A stretch of DNA of 13,983 nucleotides, taken from positions 1 to 13,983 of the forward strand of contig DUGU01000112.1 in NCBI GenBank assembly GCA_013331215.1. Direction: 5' to 3'. This DNA comes from Methanoregulaceae archaeon (GTDB taxonomy: Archaea > Halobacteriota > Methanomicrobia > Methanomicrobiales > Methanospirillaceae). Position numbers and translations under genes: made by a program. Below are positions 1 to 6,399 of the stretch, piece after piece. Every line of letters starts with the position of its first letter. Position 1 is the stretch's first letter. The notes beneath the pieces were generated by a model, which saw only the letters and a program-made list of their open reading frames with translations, ran no database searches and was not told the origin of the DNA.

Positions 1-196
1 CGAAGACCTCGCCACGCCCACCCGTCGGCCGCAAGAACCCCAGAAGCGTCCTTACGGTCGTGGTCTTTCCGGCGCCGTTCGGACCGAGGAAGCCGAAGAC
101 CTCGCCCTCCACGACGGTGAACGAGCAGTGGTCGACCGCGACGAGGTCGTCGTAGCGTTTGAACAGCCCCTCCGCGAGGATCGCCGGCGCCGCCAT
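1..196 (-). CDS. ABC transporter ATP-binding protein, N-terminal part (runs off the window)
   Basis: The reverse strand gives 65 residues from an ATG at 196-194, starting [20 protein letters not shown], then a Walker A loop GPNGAGKTT at residues 38-46, followed by [13 protein letters not shown]. This is the typical opening of a cytoplasmic ABC ATPase: the A-loop aromatic Tyr15 in the [10 protein letters not shown] segment, then the P-loop about 20 residues on. ABC ATPases of this type (DrrA/CcmA-like) energise export or multi-subunit permeases. The Q-loop, signature and Walker B lie outside the window, so the substrate cannot be told. A TATAAT element at 203-208 is only about 7 bases from the ATG, too close to serve this start in the normal archaeal geometry. 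It may instead drive the divergent gene. Confidence 0.88.
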   Translation of the reverse strand, partial: MAAPAILAEGLFKRYDDLVAVDHCSFTVVEGEVFGFLGPNGAGKTTTVRTLLGFLRPTGGRGEVF

Positions 197-202
197 CCCC
201 CG

Positions 203-208
203 ATTATA
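203..208 (+). promoter_or_regulatory. Possible TATA box for the YkgJ-type gene
   Basis: ATTATA lies in a GC-rich stretch. On the plus strand it would start transcription near 230, giving a 15-45 base leader for the gene starting at 246 or 276. It reads TATAAT on the other strand, where the spacing to the ABC gene start is unsuitable. Confidence 0.35.
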
Positions 209-275
209 GCACCTCGCGCCATAAGCGCTTTGCGCCGGGAGAACCTTGAAGGCCCACGAAGCCGAACGTGAAGCG

Positions 276-734
276 ATGGCGGTCCCGTTCACATGCACGG
301 ACTGCGGTCGGTGCTGCGCGAGCCTCGGCCGCTCCATCTCGATCGAGCGCCGGGCGACCGGCCGGCACTACGACTGCCGCGAGGCCGTGCGGCGCGAGAC
401 GTTTCGGGCCGAGGTGAGCGAGGAGCACAGGCTGGCCGTGCCGTCGCTGGTGGGCTGTCCGTTCCTGGTCTGGCCGTCGCCGGAGCGATCGGCCTGCGCG
501 TGCCACGGCACCAGGCCCCGGCTCTGCCGCGAGTATCGATGCGCGTCCATGCGGATCTTCGACGCCGACGGAACGGAGCGCGGCCACGTGGGGGGGCGCC
601 GGTCGCTGCTGACGGACGACCCGGCGCTCCGGGCCCTTTGGGACGCCGGCGAGGGAGAGGAGGAGGCCGTATGGCGCGAGCGGATCGAGGCCGCCCTCGC
701 GGGTACCGGGTACCGGGCGGAGTGGTATGACTGA
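276..734 (+). CDS. YkgJ family cysteine-cluster protein (putative Zn/Fe-chelating)
   Basis: The start [14 protein letters not shown] carries the CxxCGxCC signature of the YkgJ/CxxCxxCC family (PF03692), annotated as a putative zinc- or iron-chelating domain. From this ATG the cysteines are at 7, 10, 13 and 14. Later come a CPFLVW segment and [16 protein letters not shown], which matches the family's second conserved region (C-x5-RP-x2-C). Length is 152 residues, usual for a single-domain member. The biochemical role of the family is not firmly known. The ATG at 276 is preferred because family members begin a few residues before the first Cys. A TTG at 246 with a GGGAG ribosome site at 237-241 would add ten charged residues and is a real alternative. 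The gene overlaps the next one by eight bases, implying translational coupling. Confidence 0.82.
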   Translation: MAVPFTCTDCGRCCASLGRSISIERRATGRHYDCREAVRRETFRAEVSEEHRLAVPSLVGCPFLVWPSPERSACACHGTRPRLCREYRCASMRIFDADGTERGHVGGRRSLLTDDPALRALWDAGEGEEEAVWRERIEAALAGTGYRAEWYD

Positions 735-993
735 GACGGAGCAACGCGAGCTCCCGGTCGAGCGCGGGACGGTCGAGTGCCGGCTCGGCGTGCGCGTCGG
801 GCTCGACCGGTGCCGGTTCTGCGCGTCGTCGCGGGCGTTTCGGGAAGCCGGGACCTGGAAGCGGTCGCCGGCGCTCGCCTTCTGCATGGCTTCCCGGGTG
901 ACCGAGGAGGTCGACCTCTCGAAGGTCGAGGCGGTCCGGTGCGCCGATCGCACGGGCGAGGGCTTCCGCTCGATCATGAGCATCATCTCCTGA
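727..993 (+). CDS. Unrecognised cysteine-containing small protein, coupled to the YkgJ-type gene
   Basis: 88 residues, no family recognised. The ATG lies inside the last codons of the upstream gene, and GGAG at 719-722 is a well-placed ribosome site, so both products are probably made from one mRNA. There are five cysteines: a single Cys at 19, a CRFC pair at 29/32, then Cys at 53 and 72. The segment from residue 19 to 59 (ending AFCMAS) looks like a small metal-binding or redox fold. There is no signal peptide or membrane segment. Codon use matches the neighbours (strong G/C in third positions), which supports a real gene. The coupling to a cysteine-cluster protein suggests a shared metal or cysteine-related job, but this is inference. 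Confidence 0.68.
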   Translation: MTETEQRELPVERGTVECRLGVRVGLDRCRFCASSRAFREAGTWKRSPALAFCMASRVTEEVDLSKVEAVRCADRTGEGFRSIMSIIS

Positions 994-1000
994 GAACAAA

Positions 1001-1073
1001 TGGGCCCGACCGGGATCGAACCGGTGATCTACGCCGTGTAAGGGCGTCGTCATGACCGCTAGACCACGAGCCC
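1001..1073 (-). tRNA. tRNA-Val, anticodon TAC
   Basis: The reverse strand folds into a complete 73-base cloverleaf. The acceptor stem is GGGCTCG/CGGGCCC with discriminator A. A D arm with a GTC/GAC stem is followed by the anticodon arm ACGCC-CTTACAC-GGCGT (anticodon TAC, reading GUA valine codons). The five-base variable loop AGATC precedes the T arm ACCGG-TTCGATC-CCGGT. No intron is present, and CCA is not encoded (the gene is followed by TTTG). It lies eight bases past the end of the convergent 88-residue gene. A TATA-like box at 1101-1107 sits about 30 bases upstream of its 5' end. Confidence 0.97.
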
Positions 1074-1100
1074 GCGCCTGAAAAGATCAGGCCGCGGCCC

Positions 1101-1107
1101 TATTAAA
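1101..1107 (-). promoter_or_regulatory. TATA box of tRNA-Val
   Basis: The minus strand reads TTTAATA, centred about 31 bases upstream of the tRNA 5' end at 1073. That is the archaeal TATA-to-start spacing plus a few leader bases, and it is the only AT-rich patch near the gene. Confidence 0.65.
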
Positions 1108-1137
1108 GGGTGATGCCGGCGAACGCCAAACCAGCTC

Positions 1138-1146
1138 TTTTTATAT
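1138..1146 (+). promoter_or_regulatory. TATA box of the HTH-PAS regulator gene
   Basis: TTTTTATAT lies about 40 bases upstream of the ATG at 1182, predicting a start near 1168 and a short leader. A candidate ribosome site ACGGAG is at 1165-1170. Confidence 0.65.
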
Positions 1147-1181
1147 TTCTCACGGGAGATTTATGACGGAGCGTTCTCGTC

Positions 1182-2528
1182 ATGGCCCAGGACTCAGGCA
1201 TCGTCGCGCCCGAACTGCTCGCGGGCGTGCGCGCGCTCCTTAAGAACAACCCGAAGGGGATGTCAGTCTCTGACATCGCGGCCGGTCTCGGCATGAACAG
1301 GAACTCGGCCGCTAAATACCTCGACATCCTCAGCGTGGGCGGCCAGATCGAGATGCGCGCGTTCGGACCGGCGAAGGTCTACTTTCTCTCGCAGCGTGCG
1401 CCTCTCGGCGCGATCCTGAACTATACGGCCGAGTACATCCTGATCATCGATCAGCACTCCCGGATCCTCCAGGTGAACGACCGCTTCCTCGAGTTCCTCG
1501 GCATGGACCGCGCCGACCTTCTCGGCGCCTCGATCGACGCCGTTCATCTGCCGATCATCTCGGCCCCCGAGGTCAGGAGCCGGATGCTCGAGGCCCGCTC
1601 TGAAGGCGAGGTCTCGCTCGAGCTCGAAAGAGGAGAGGGAGAGACGGCCCGGTACTACCGGGTCCGGCTGGTCTCGACCGCGTTCGACGACGGTTCGACC
1701 GGGATCACCTGCATCGTCGAGGAGATCACGGCGAGGAAGCAGGCCGAGCGGGACCTCGTCGAGCGGGAGCGGCGCTTCCGCGAGATCGTGGAGTTATCGC
1801 CGTTCCCGTGCGCGATCGTGGACGCGGGGGGCGTGTACCACTATGTGAACAGCCGCTTCTCCGAGACCTTCGGGTACACGGCCGAGGAGATCGGGACCAT
1901 CGACCGCTGGTTCGAGCTCGCCTACCCCGACCCGGACTATCGCTCGGCCATGGCCGTCGAGTGGGACCGCGAGGCCGCGTCGTGGACGGCGCCCGAGCCC
2001 CGCATCTTCCACCTCCGGACCCGGAGCGGCGAGGTGCGTGAGGTCGTCTGCCGGCGGCGGCGGCTCTCGGACGGGAACCACTACCTTGTGTATGAGGACA
2101 TCTCCGAGCTCCGCCGGCTCGAGACCGTGCTCGCCGAGCGGAACCGGATCGACGACGCACTCTACCTCTCTCTCCGGCGGCTAAGGGAGATCTCGGAGGC
2201 CGGGCACAACATTCTCTTCGGCACCGGGTCGGATGGGCGGATCACCTACGCCTCCCCGCTCTTCGAACGGATCGCCGGCAGGCGCGCGGCCGCGTTCGTG
2301 GGCATGCCCATCGACCAGCTTTTTACGGGCTCCGGTCTCGATCTCGGCCCGGCCTTCCTGGCCGGGATCGCGGCGGGGCGGTCCCCTGAGGAGCAGGAGC
2401 TCGTCCTTCGCCGCGACGACGGGACCGAGACCACCCTGATTGCGAGCCTCGTGCCGTCCCGCAATGCGGCTGGCGATGTGACAGGGCTCGAGGCTCACCT
2501 CCTCCTTCGTTCCGATCGGAACGGTTAG
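1182..2528 (+). CDS. HTH and triple PAS domain sensor/regulator
   Basis: 448 residues, soluble, no transmembrane segment. Residues about 8-68 form a winged-helix HTH (GMSVSDIAAGLGMNRNSAAK, then a KVYFLS wing). A first PAS domain covers about 75-185 (LDYILI-type start at EYILIIDQHS, ending EEITARKQAE). A second covers about 195-315 (FREIVELSPFPCAIVDAGG, WFELAYPDPDYR). A third covers about 335-445 (ITYASPLFERIAGR). There is no histidine kinase, GGDEF or other output domain, so the HTH is the likely output. This is a one-component, ligand- or redox-responsive DNA-binding sensor of a type common in Methanomicrobiales. No heme or flavin site can be assigned by eye. It may regulate the membrane-protein gene downstream, which has its own weak promoter; this is inference. 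Confidence 0.88.
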   Translation: MAQDSGIVAPELLAGVRALLKNNPKGMSVSDIAAGLGMNRNSAAKYLDILSVGGQIEMRAFGPAKVYFLSQRAPLGAILNYTAEYILIIDQHSRILQVNDRFLEFLGMDRADLLGASIDAVHLPIISAPEVRSRMLEARSEGEVSLELERGEGETARYYRVRLVSTAFDDGSTGITCIVEEITARKQAERDLVERERRFREIVELSPFPCAIVDAGGVYHYVNSRFSETFGYTAEEIGTIDRWFELAYPDPDYRSAMAVEWDREAASWTAPEPRIFHLRTRSGEVREVVCRRRRLSDGNHYLVYEDISELRRLETVLAERNRIDDALYLSLRRLREISEAGHNILFGTGSDGRITYASPLFERIAGRRAAAFVGMPIDQLFTGSGLDLGPAFLAGIAAGRSPEEQELVLRRDDGTETTLIASLVPSRNAAGDVTGLEAHLLLRSDRNG

Positions 2529-2561
2529 GGGTTCGATTGGGGCCGACGGCGCGGGGCGGGT

Positions 2562-2576
2562 CCCGATTTTTTCGGG
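2562..2576 (+). terminator. T-tract/hairpin after the PAS gene
   Basis: CCCGA-TTTTT-TCGGG forms a five-base-pair stem with the T-run in the loop, 34 bases after the stop codon at 2528. Archaeal RNA polymerase can terminate at T-runs alone, so this is a plausible but weak terminator. Confidence 0.35.
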
Positions 2577-2584
2577 TGCGATAC

Positions 2585-2590
2585 GATTAT
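2585..2590 (+). promoter_or_regulatory. Weak TATA-like element upstream of the four-helix membrane protein
   Basis: GATTAT is centred about 34 bases upstream of the ATG at 2622 in an otherwise GC-rich gap. It would give a leader of about eight bases containing the AGGTG ribosome site at 2612-2616. Confidence 0.35.
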
Positions 2591-2621
2591 GTCCCGCCCG
2601 GGCCGACTAGTAGGTGCACGG

Positions 2622-3578
2622 ATGAAGAAACGCTACCTCGCTGTCAGCGCCCTGCTCGGCTGGCTCCTCCTGATAATCGTCCTGATGATCATCTCAGGTT
2701 ACGTCAACGCCGAGATCTACTTTGTCCTCGGTCTGATCGGGCTTATGGTGATTGCGATCCTGATCACCCCGATCTACTCGCGGCCCAGGTACGCGCGGCG
2801 GTTGCTCGTGGTCCGGATGCTCGGGGCGGCCCTCTTCGTCGCGCTCTTCTTCGAGCAGTTCTTGGTTGGGCTGCCCGCGATCAGCATCCCCCTGATCGGC
2901 GCTTACATCCCGATCGAGCGGGTGATAACGGTCGCGACTTCGCTTGTGGGCGTAGTCTGCGTCTTCGCGGGTGCCGTCGTGCTGAACAGCGCCCGCGGTA
3001 TCTCGGCCAAGACCCTCCAGGAGGCCCTCAACGCCGGCGTGAGCGTGGACTGCCGGGCGCTCCCGCGTGACAGCATGACCTACTACCTGCCGCCCGAGCG
3101 TGAGGGCGACAACATCCTCCAGTTCATCCCCGCTTCGGCGACGGCGTCGCCGCAGGAGAGCAGGGATGTCGCGTATATCGGCGGGCGGTCCCTGCGCGGC
3201 CAGTACCACGTCCCATCGGGGATGCAGCTCTTCGAGATGCTGAAGCGGTCATACTCGCTGCGCCTGCCCGTGCGCGAGGAGGATGTGCTGACCGCGATCC
3301 AGGAGGTCTGCGAGGACGTGCTCGAGGTAGCGGATCGTGTCGTTCCTGTGCGGCGGGAGGGCTACATCCTGGTCGAGCTCCAGAACTATCGGCTTCTCTC
3401 GATATGCACCGAGCTCAAGCAGGACTTCCCCGTCTGCTGCCGGGTCCACCCCTGCCCCATCTGCAGCCTCATCGCCTGCATGCTCACAGAGGGGCTCGGG
3501 CTCACCTGCAGCCTCGAGCACGTCCATGTCGAGCCCGACGCCCGGTCGATAACGCTCTACTTCGTCTTTATCCCGTAA
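2622..3578 (+). CDS. Four-helix membrane protein with cysteine-rich cytoplasmic C-terminal domain, function unknown
   Basis: 318 residues. The start is the ATG at 2622 (MKKRYLAVSALLGWLL), preceded by AGGTG at 2612-2616; an in-frame ATG at 2589 has no ribosome site. Four hydrophobic segments lie at about 7-25, 30-50, 65-83 and 103-124. The remaining ~190 residues look soluble. That part holds a segment YYLPPEREGDNILQF and, near the C-terminus, a cysteine cluster CCRVHPCPICSLIACM followed by GLGLTCSLEHVHVEPDARS. The C-terminal pattern (cysteine pair, hydrophobic helix, then an acidic HVEP-type strand) loosely recalls the end of V4R/hydrocarbon-binding domains, where Cys/His residues bind metal. 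That is a weak resemblance only. Codon use is that of the neighbours. No enzymatic function is claimed. Confidence 0.75.
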   Translation: MKKRYLAVSALLGWLLLIIVLMIISGYVNAEIYFVLGLIGLMVIAILITPIYSRPRYARRLLVVRMLGAALFVALFFEQFLVGLPAISIPLIGAYIPIERVITVATSLVGVVCVFAGAVVLNSARGISAKTLQEALNAGVSVDCRALPRDSMTYYLPPEREGDNILQFIPASATASPQESRDVAYIGGRSLRGQYHVPSGMQLFEMLKRSYSLRLPVREEDVLTAIQEVCEDVLEVADRVVPVRREGYILVELQNYRLLSICTELKQDFPVCCRVHPCPICSLIACMLTEGLGLTCSLEHVHVEPDARSITLYFVFIP

Positions 3579-3588
3579 AAAGAGGCGA

Positions 3589-3600
3589 CGGCCCGGGCCG
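3589..3600. terminator. 12-bp perfect palindrome between convergent genes
   Basis: CGGCCCGGGCCG lies in the 27-base gap between the converging ends of the membrane-protein gene (3578) and the SIMPL gene (3606). It could act as a shared transcript-end structure, but there is no T-run. Confidence 0.25.
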
Positions 3601-3605
3601 CTGTG

Positions 3606-4358
3606 TCACGCATAGGCCCAGGCAACCTGGACGCTCGCCGTGACCTTCAGGGTACCGGGTTGGATCGGGGTCGACGGTATAGCCGTATCGGCCGCCGTCC
3701 CGGTTCTGCTGTCGTAGACGATCGGTGTTGCGCCCGAGTCGACCTGAACCTCGCGGGCGTCGAGGAGTCGCACCCCGAGCGCGGACGCGACCGTCCCTGC
3801 ATCGGTCCGCGTCTGATTGACGGCCTGTGCGAGCGCCTGGGCCCGGAGTGTCGCGCCCTTTTGCTCGGAGAAAAGGAATGCGATTGAGTTGATCTGGTTC
3901 GCGCCGGACGCGGCGGCTGTGTCGATCACAACGCCAGCCCGCGCCACGTCGTCGACCCTGACGAGAAGCGTGTTCGAGACTCGGTACGTGGTCGGCTTCC
4001 GCTGGCCGAGCGACAGCGGCACCGGCGTCGGGCCGGTGTCGTAAACGGGGGTGACCGTGTATCCAGTCGTGGTCAGGTGGTCATCGGGGATCCCGAGGGC
4101 CTTCATCGCGTTTGTGACGTTGGTCATCCGCTCCGCGTTCTGGCTCTGGGCCGCCTGTACGTCGACGTTCTCAGTCTCGACACCGATCTGGATCTCCGCC
4201 CGGTCGGGCGACGAGACGACCTCGCCGACGGCGGAGGTCCGGATCAAATGGTCGGCGGTCGCTGTATCGACCGTCGGAGTCGGCGTGAGCGCCGTGACCA
4301 CCACGACGGCTCCGCAGATGCAGAAGAGTGCCGCAAGCACCGCTGCTGTGTATCGCAT
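3606..4358 (-). CDS. SIMPL domain (DUF541) exported protein
   Basis: 250 residues. The N-terminus MRYTAAVLAALFCICGAVVV continues into TALTPTP. It is a signal peptide or membrane anchor (residues 5-24), so the protein acts outside the membrane. The rest matches the SIMPL/DUF541 family (COG2968). It has SAVGEVVSSPDRAEIQIGVE at the start, NVTNAMKALGIPDDHLTTTG, the YRVSNTLLVRV strand, and a final LKVTASVQVAWAY strand. Length is usual for the family. Family members are periplasmic or cell-surface proteins of uncertain function, and some are linked to oxidative stress. It is convergent with the membrane-protein gene and starts 66 bases beyond the end of ftrB on the same strand. No clear TATA box or ribosome site is visible upstream, so how it is expressed is unclear. 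Confidence 0.87.
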   Translation of the reverse strand: MRYTAAVLAALFCICGAVVVVTALTPTPTVDTATADHLIRTSAVGEVVSSPDRAEIQIGVETENVDVQAAQSQNAERMTNVTNAMKALGIPDDHLTTTGYTVTPVYDTGPTPVPLSLGQRKPTTYRVSNTLLVRVDDVARAGVVIDTAAASGANQINSIAFLFSEQKGATLRAQALAQAVNQTRTDAGTVASALGVRLLDAREVQVDSGATPIVYDSRTGTAADTAIPSTPIQPGTLKVTASVQVAWAYA

Positions 4359-4389
4359 GCTCGATCGGCAGGAGTAGGGCGCTGCAGGG

Positions 4390-4395
4390 AAAAAA
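4390..4395 (-). terminator. T-run terminator of the cofG-pur-ftrB operon
   Basis: On the minus strand six T residues (CACCTTTTTTCCC) lie about 30 bases past the ftrB stop codon. This fits archaeal T-run termination of the operon and separates it from the SIMPL gene. Confidence 0.45.
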
Positions 4396-4424
4396 GGTGG
4401 CGATGACTGCGACGGAGTTCGTCG

Positions 4425-4712
4425 TTATGGCTCGGGCGCATGAAAGAGGTTGCAGTGGCACCTCCCCTGCTCGGCGATCTCCTCCTCGCGATGGATGCAC
4501 GGACAGACGATCGCGGCATCCTTCTCGGGGTCGCCGCTCCGGATGCGGCATGGGCAGTACTGGGCGCCGAACCGCTCCCGGTTCCGAGCGAGCCCCTTTA
4601 TCACGGTCCTGCGCTGGCGTTCATCCGGGTTCAATCGGAAACCGGAGATCTCCGCTTCGCGCTCGGCCCACGCGTGCATCTCCTCATCCGTCGCCGGGTC
4701 CTGTTCACTCAT
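4425..4712 (-). CDS. ftrB: Ferredoxin:thioredoxin reductase, catalytic (beta) subunit
   Basis: 95 residues with the three cysteine motifs of the FTR catalytic chain: CPC at 53-55, CPC at 70-72 and CHC at 85-87. In this family four cysteines bind a [4Fe-4S] cluster next to a redox-active disulfide, passing electrons from ferredoxin to thioredoxin one at a time. The spacing here, CPC-X14-CPC-X12-CHC, differs from the plant/cyanobacterial X16 and X8. I take it as the archaeal variant. No variable (alpha) subunit is seen nearby, as expected for methanogen enzymes. The start has a good ribosome site (GGAGATG about 8 bases upstream), and the gene begins 28 bases after purQ, so it is probably the last gene of that operon. 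It may redox-regulate enzymes through thioredoxin. Confidence 0.88.
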   Translation of the reverse strand: MSEQDPATDEEMHAWAEREAEISGFRLNPDERQRRTVIKGLARNRERFGAQYCPCRIRSGDPEKDAAIVCPCIHREEEIAEQGRCHCNLFHAPEP

Positions 4713-4740
4713 ATTGACATCTCCTTGCCGGGCGAGGGCA

Positions 4741-5445
4741 TCAGTCTTTCCCGCTCCGGCAGCAGTGAGCGATCATCGACTCGAAGATCCGGCGCCCGTC
4801 ATCGGAGCCGAGCACGAGTTCGCTCGCACGCTCGGGGTGGGGCATCATCACGAGCACGTTCCTCTTCTCCGAGAGGACGCCCGCGATCCCGTCGACCGAG
4901 CCGTTCGGGTTCGCTTCGGCCGTGACCTGCCCCTCCGCGTCGCAGTACCGGAACGCGACGCGTCGCTCCCGGTTCAGTCGCGTGATCGTCTCGGAGGGCG
5001 CGACGTAGCGCCCCTCGCCGTGCGCAACGGGCAGCCGGATCACGTCCCCCCGCTTGAAGAGGAGCGTGAAAGGGCTCTCCGCCGTCTCGACGCGGAGGTG
5101 GGCGGGTCGGCAGACGAACCGGGGGACCTCGTTGCGCGTGAAGACCCCGGGCACGAGCCCGCTCTCGGCGCCGATCTGTGCGCCGTTGCAGATGCCGAGC
5201 ACAAGCCCGCCGGCGCCGGCGTGCCGGAGTACGTCGGCCATTATGGGCGTCCGGGCCGCGATCGCACCCGCCCGAAGGTAGTCGCCGTACGAGAAGCCGC
5301 CGGGGAGCACGACTGCGTCGTACTCGCGCCGGAGTCCGTCCCGGTACCAGATCAGGTCCGTCGGGACGCCGATCACCTCCTTGAGGGCGTGGACCGTGTC
5401 CAGGTCGCAGTTCGACCCGCCGAACCGGATCACGGCAAACCGCAT
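4741..5445 (-). CDS. purQ: Phosphoribosylformylglycinamidine synthase glutaminase subunit PurQ
   Basis: 234 residues. PurQ releases ammonia from glutamine for the FGAM synthase complex (PurL-PurS-PurQ) in step four of purine synthesis. The class I glutamine amidotransferase triad is visible: nucleophile Cys86 in VLGICNGAQIGAESGLVPG, and His203/Glu205 in MMPHPERA. The N-terminus MRFAVIRFGGSNCDLDTVHA and LPGGFSYGDYLRAGAIAA are diagnostic. The usual GICNGFQ is GICNGAQ here, a mild variation. The ATG shares one base with the purS stop codon (TGATG), so the two subunits are translationally coupled. PurL is not in the window. Confidence 0.96.
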   Translation of the reverse strand: MRFAVIRFGGSNCDLDTVHALKEVIGVPTDLIWYRDGLRREYDAVVLPGGFSYGDYLRAGAIAARTPIMADVLRHAGAGGLVLGICNGAQIGAESGLVPGVFTRNEVPRFVCRPAHLRVETAESPFTLLFKRGDVIRLPVAHGEGRYVAPSETITRLNRERRVAFRYCDAEGQVTAEANPNGSVDGIAGVLSEKRNVLVMMPHPERASELVLGSDDGRRIFESMIAHCCRSGKD

Positions 5446-5687
5446 CAGGCGACCTCAATCTCGTACCGGTGGATCACCGGGTTCGCAAGGAGGCGCTCGC
5501 AGCACTCGCGCGCCCGCGCCTCGGCCTCATCCCGCGTCGGGGCTTCGAGCCCCAGTCGGACCCGGCGGGCCGTCGAGAGCGAGAGCGTCGGGATACCGAG
5601 GTGTTCGAGCGCGTTCCGGATCGCCCGCGCTTCGGGGTCGAGCATCCCCTCCTTTAGTGCAATCGTGATGATGACGTCGAACTGCAT
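5445..5687 (-). CDS. purS: Phosphoribosylformylglycinamidine synthase subunit PurS
   Basis: 80 residues starting MQFDVIITIALKEGMLDPEA, the typical PurS opening. It continues ALEHLGIPTLSLSTARRVRL and ends CERLLANPVIHRYEIEV. This small subunit bridges PurL and PurQ and is needed for ammonia channelling in the multi-subunit enzyme. The start at 5687 is preferred to an in-frame ATG at 5744 because the latter adds 19 non-conserved residues that overlap purC; the ribosome site GGAGATG lies within the last codons of purC. It begins one base after the purC stop and overlaps purQ by one base. Confidence 0.95.
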   Translation of the reverse strand: MQFDVIITIALKEGMLDPEARAIRNALEHLGIPTLSLSTARRVRLGLEAPTRDEAEARARECCERLLANPVIHRYEIEVA

Positions 5688-5688
5688 A

Positions 5689-6399
5689 CTACATCTCCAG
5701 GCCGAGCCGTTCGGCCACCCGCGCGTACGCGCCGAGGACGTCACCGGTTCCGAGCCGGTAGACGTCCTTGTCGAGCGACTCTCCCGTCTCTCGACTCCAG
5801 AGGCGCATGGAGTCCATGCTGACCTCGTCGCCGAGCCGGAGCCGGCCCCACTCGTCCCGCCCGAACTCGACTTTGAAGTCGACGAGGTCGAGACCGCAGG
5901 CGCCGAAGAGCTCGAGGAGGACTCCGTTCACCCGTAGGGCGAGCGCTTTCATCGCGTCGAGCTCGGCTCGTCCGAGCAGGCCCAGCGCCAGGATGATCTC
6001 GTCGTTGACCATCGGGTCGTGGCGGGCGTCGTCCTTGTGGTCGATCACGATCAGGGGCGGGTCGAGAGGCTCCCCCGATTCGAACGGGTAGTTCCGCACG
6101 AGCGAGCCGGCCGCGCGGTTCCGGACGATCACCTCGAGCGGGACCATCGCGAGCCGGCGCACGCGCATCCTTGCCGGGCCCTCGAGCCGGAGGAAGTGGG
6201 TCGGAACCCCGGCTTCCTCTAGAAGCTCGAAGAGATGGGCCGAGACCCGGGCGTTGTACTCTCCCTTTCGGGAGAGTACGTCCTTTCTGCCGCCGTCGAA
6301 GGCGGTAATGTCGTCGCGGAAGACCACGATAAGTTCGCCGGGCGAATCAGATCGGTAGACCGACTTCGCCTTCCCTGCGTAGAGTAACTCCTCGCTCAC
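5689..6399 (-). CDS. purC: Phosphoribosylaminoimidazole-succinocarboxamide synthase (SAICAR synthetase)
   Basis: 236 residues from a GTG start, opening VSEELLYAGKAKSVYRSDSP (read as Met at position 1). PurC joins CAIR and aspartate with ATP in purine synthesis. Family motifs are clear: YAGKAKSVY (nucleotide loop), FRDDITAFDGGRKDVLSRKG, MVPLEVIVRNRAAGSLV, GLDLVDFKVEFG, and DEVSMDSMRLWS. Length matches bacterial and archaeal PurC. The GTG at 6399 overlaps the cofG stop by four bases (GTGA), giving translational coupling. A longer frame reaching back to 6624 lies inside cofG and has no family sequence, so the GTG is the right start. Confidence 0.96.
   Translation of the reverse strand: MSEELLYAGKAKSVYRSDSPGELIVVFRDDITAFDGGRKDVLSRKGEYNARVSAHLFELLEEAGVPTHFLRLEGPARMRVRRLAMVPLEVIVRNRAAGSLVRNYPFESGEPLDPPLIVIDHKDDARHDPMVNDEIILALGLLGRAELDAMKALALRVNGVLLELFGACGLDLVDFKVEFGRDEWGRLRLGDEVSMDSMRLWSRETGESLDKDVYRLGTGDVLGAYARVAERLGLEM

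Noticed and set aside
204..1053. Minus-strand open frames of about 250 codons
   Set aside because: They run antisense to the YkgJ-type gene and through tRNA-Val, and lack any recognisable domain.
4450..5937. A 495-codon plus-strand open frame
   Set aside because: It is antisense to ftrB, purQ, purS and purC, all clearly identified; its translation is low-complexity Arg/Ala/Pro/Ser and resembles no family.
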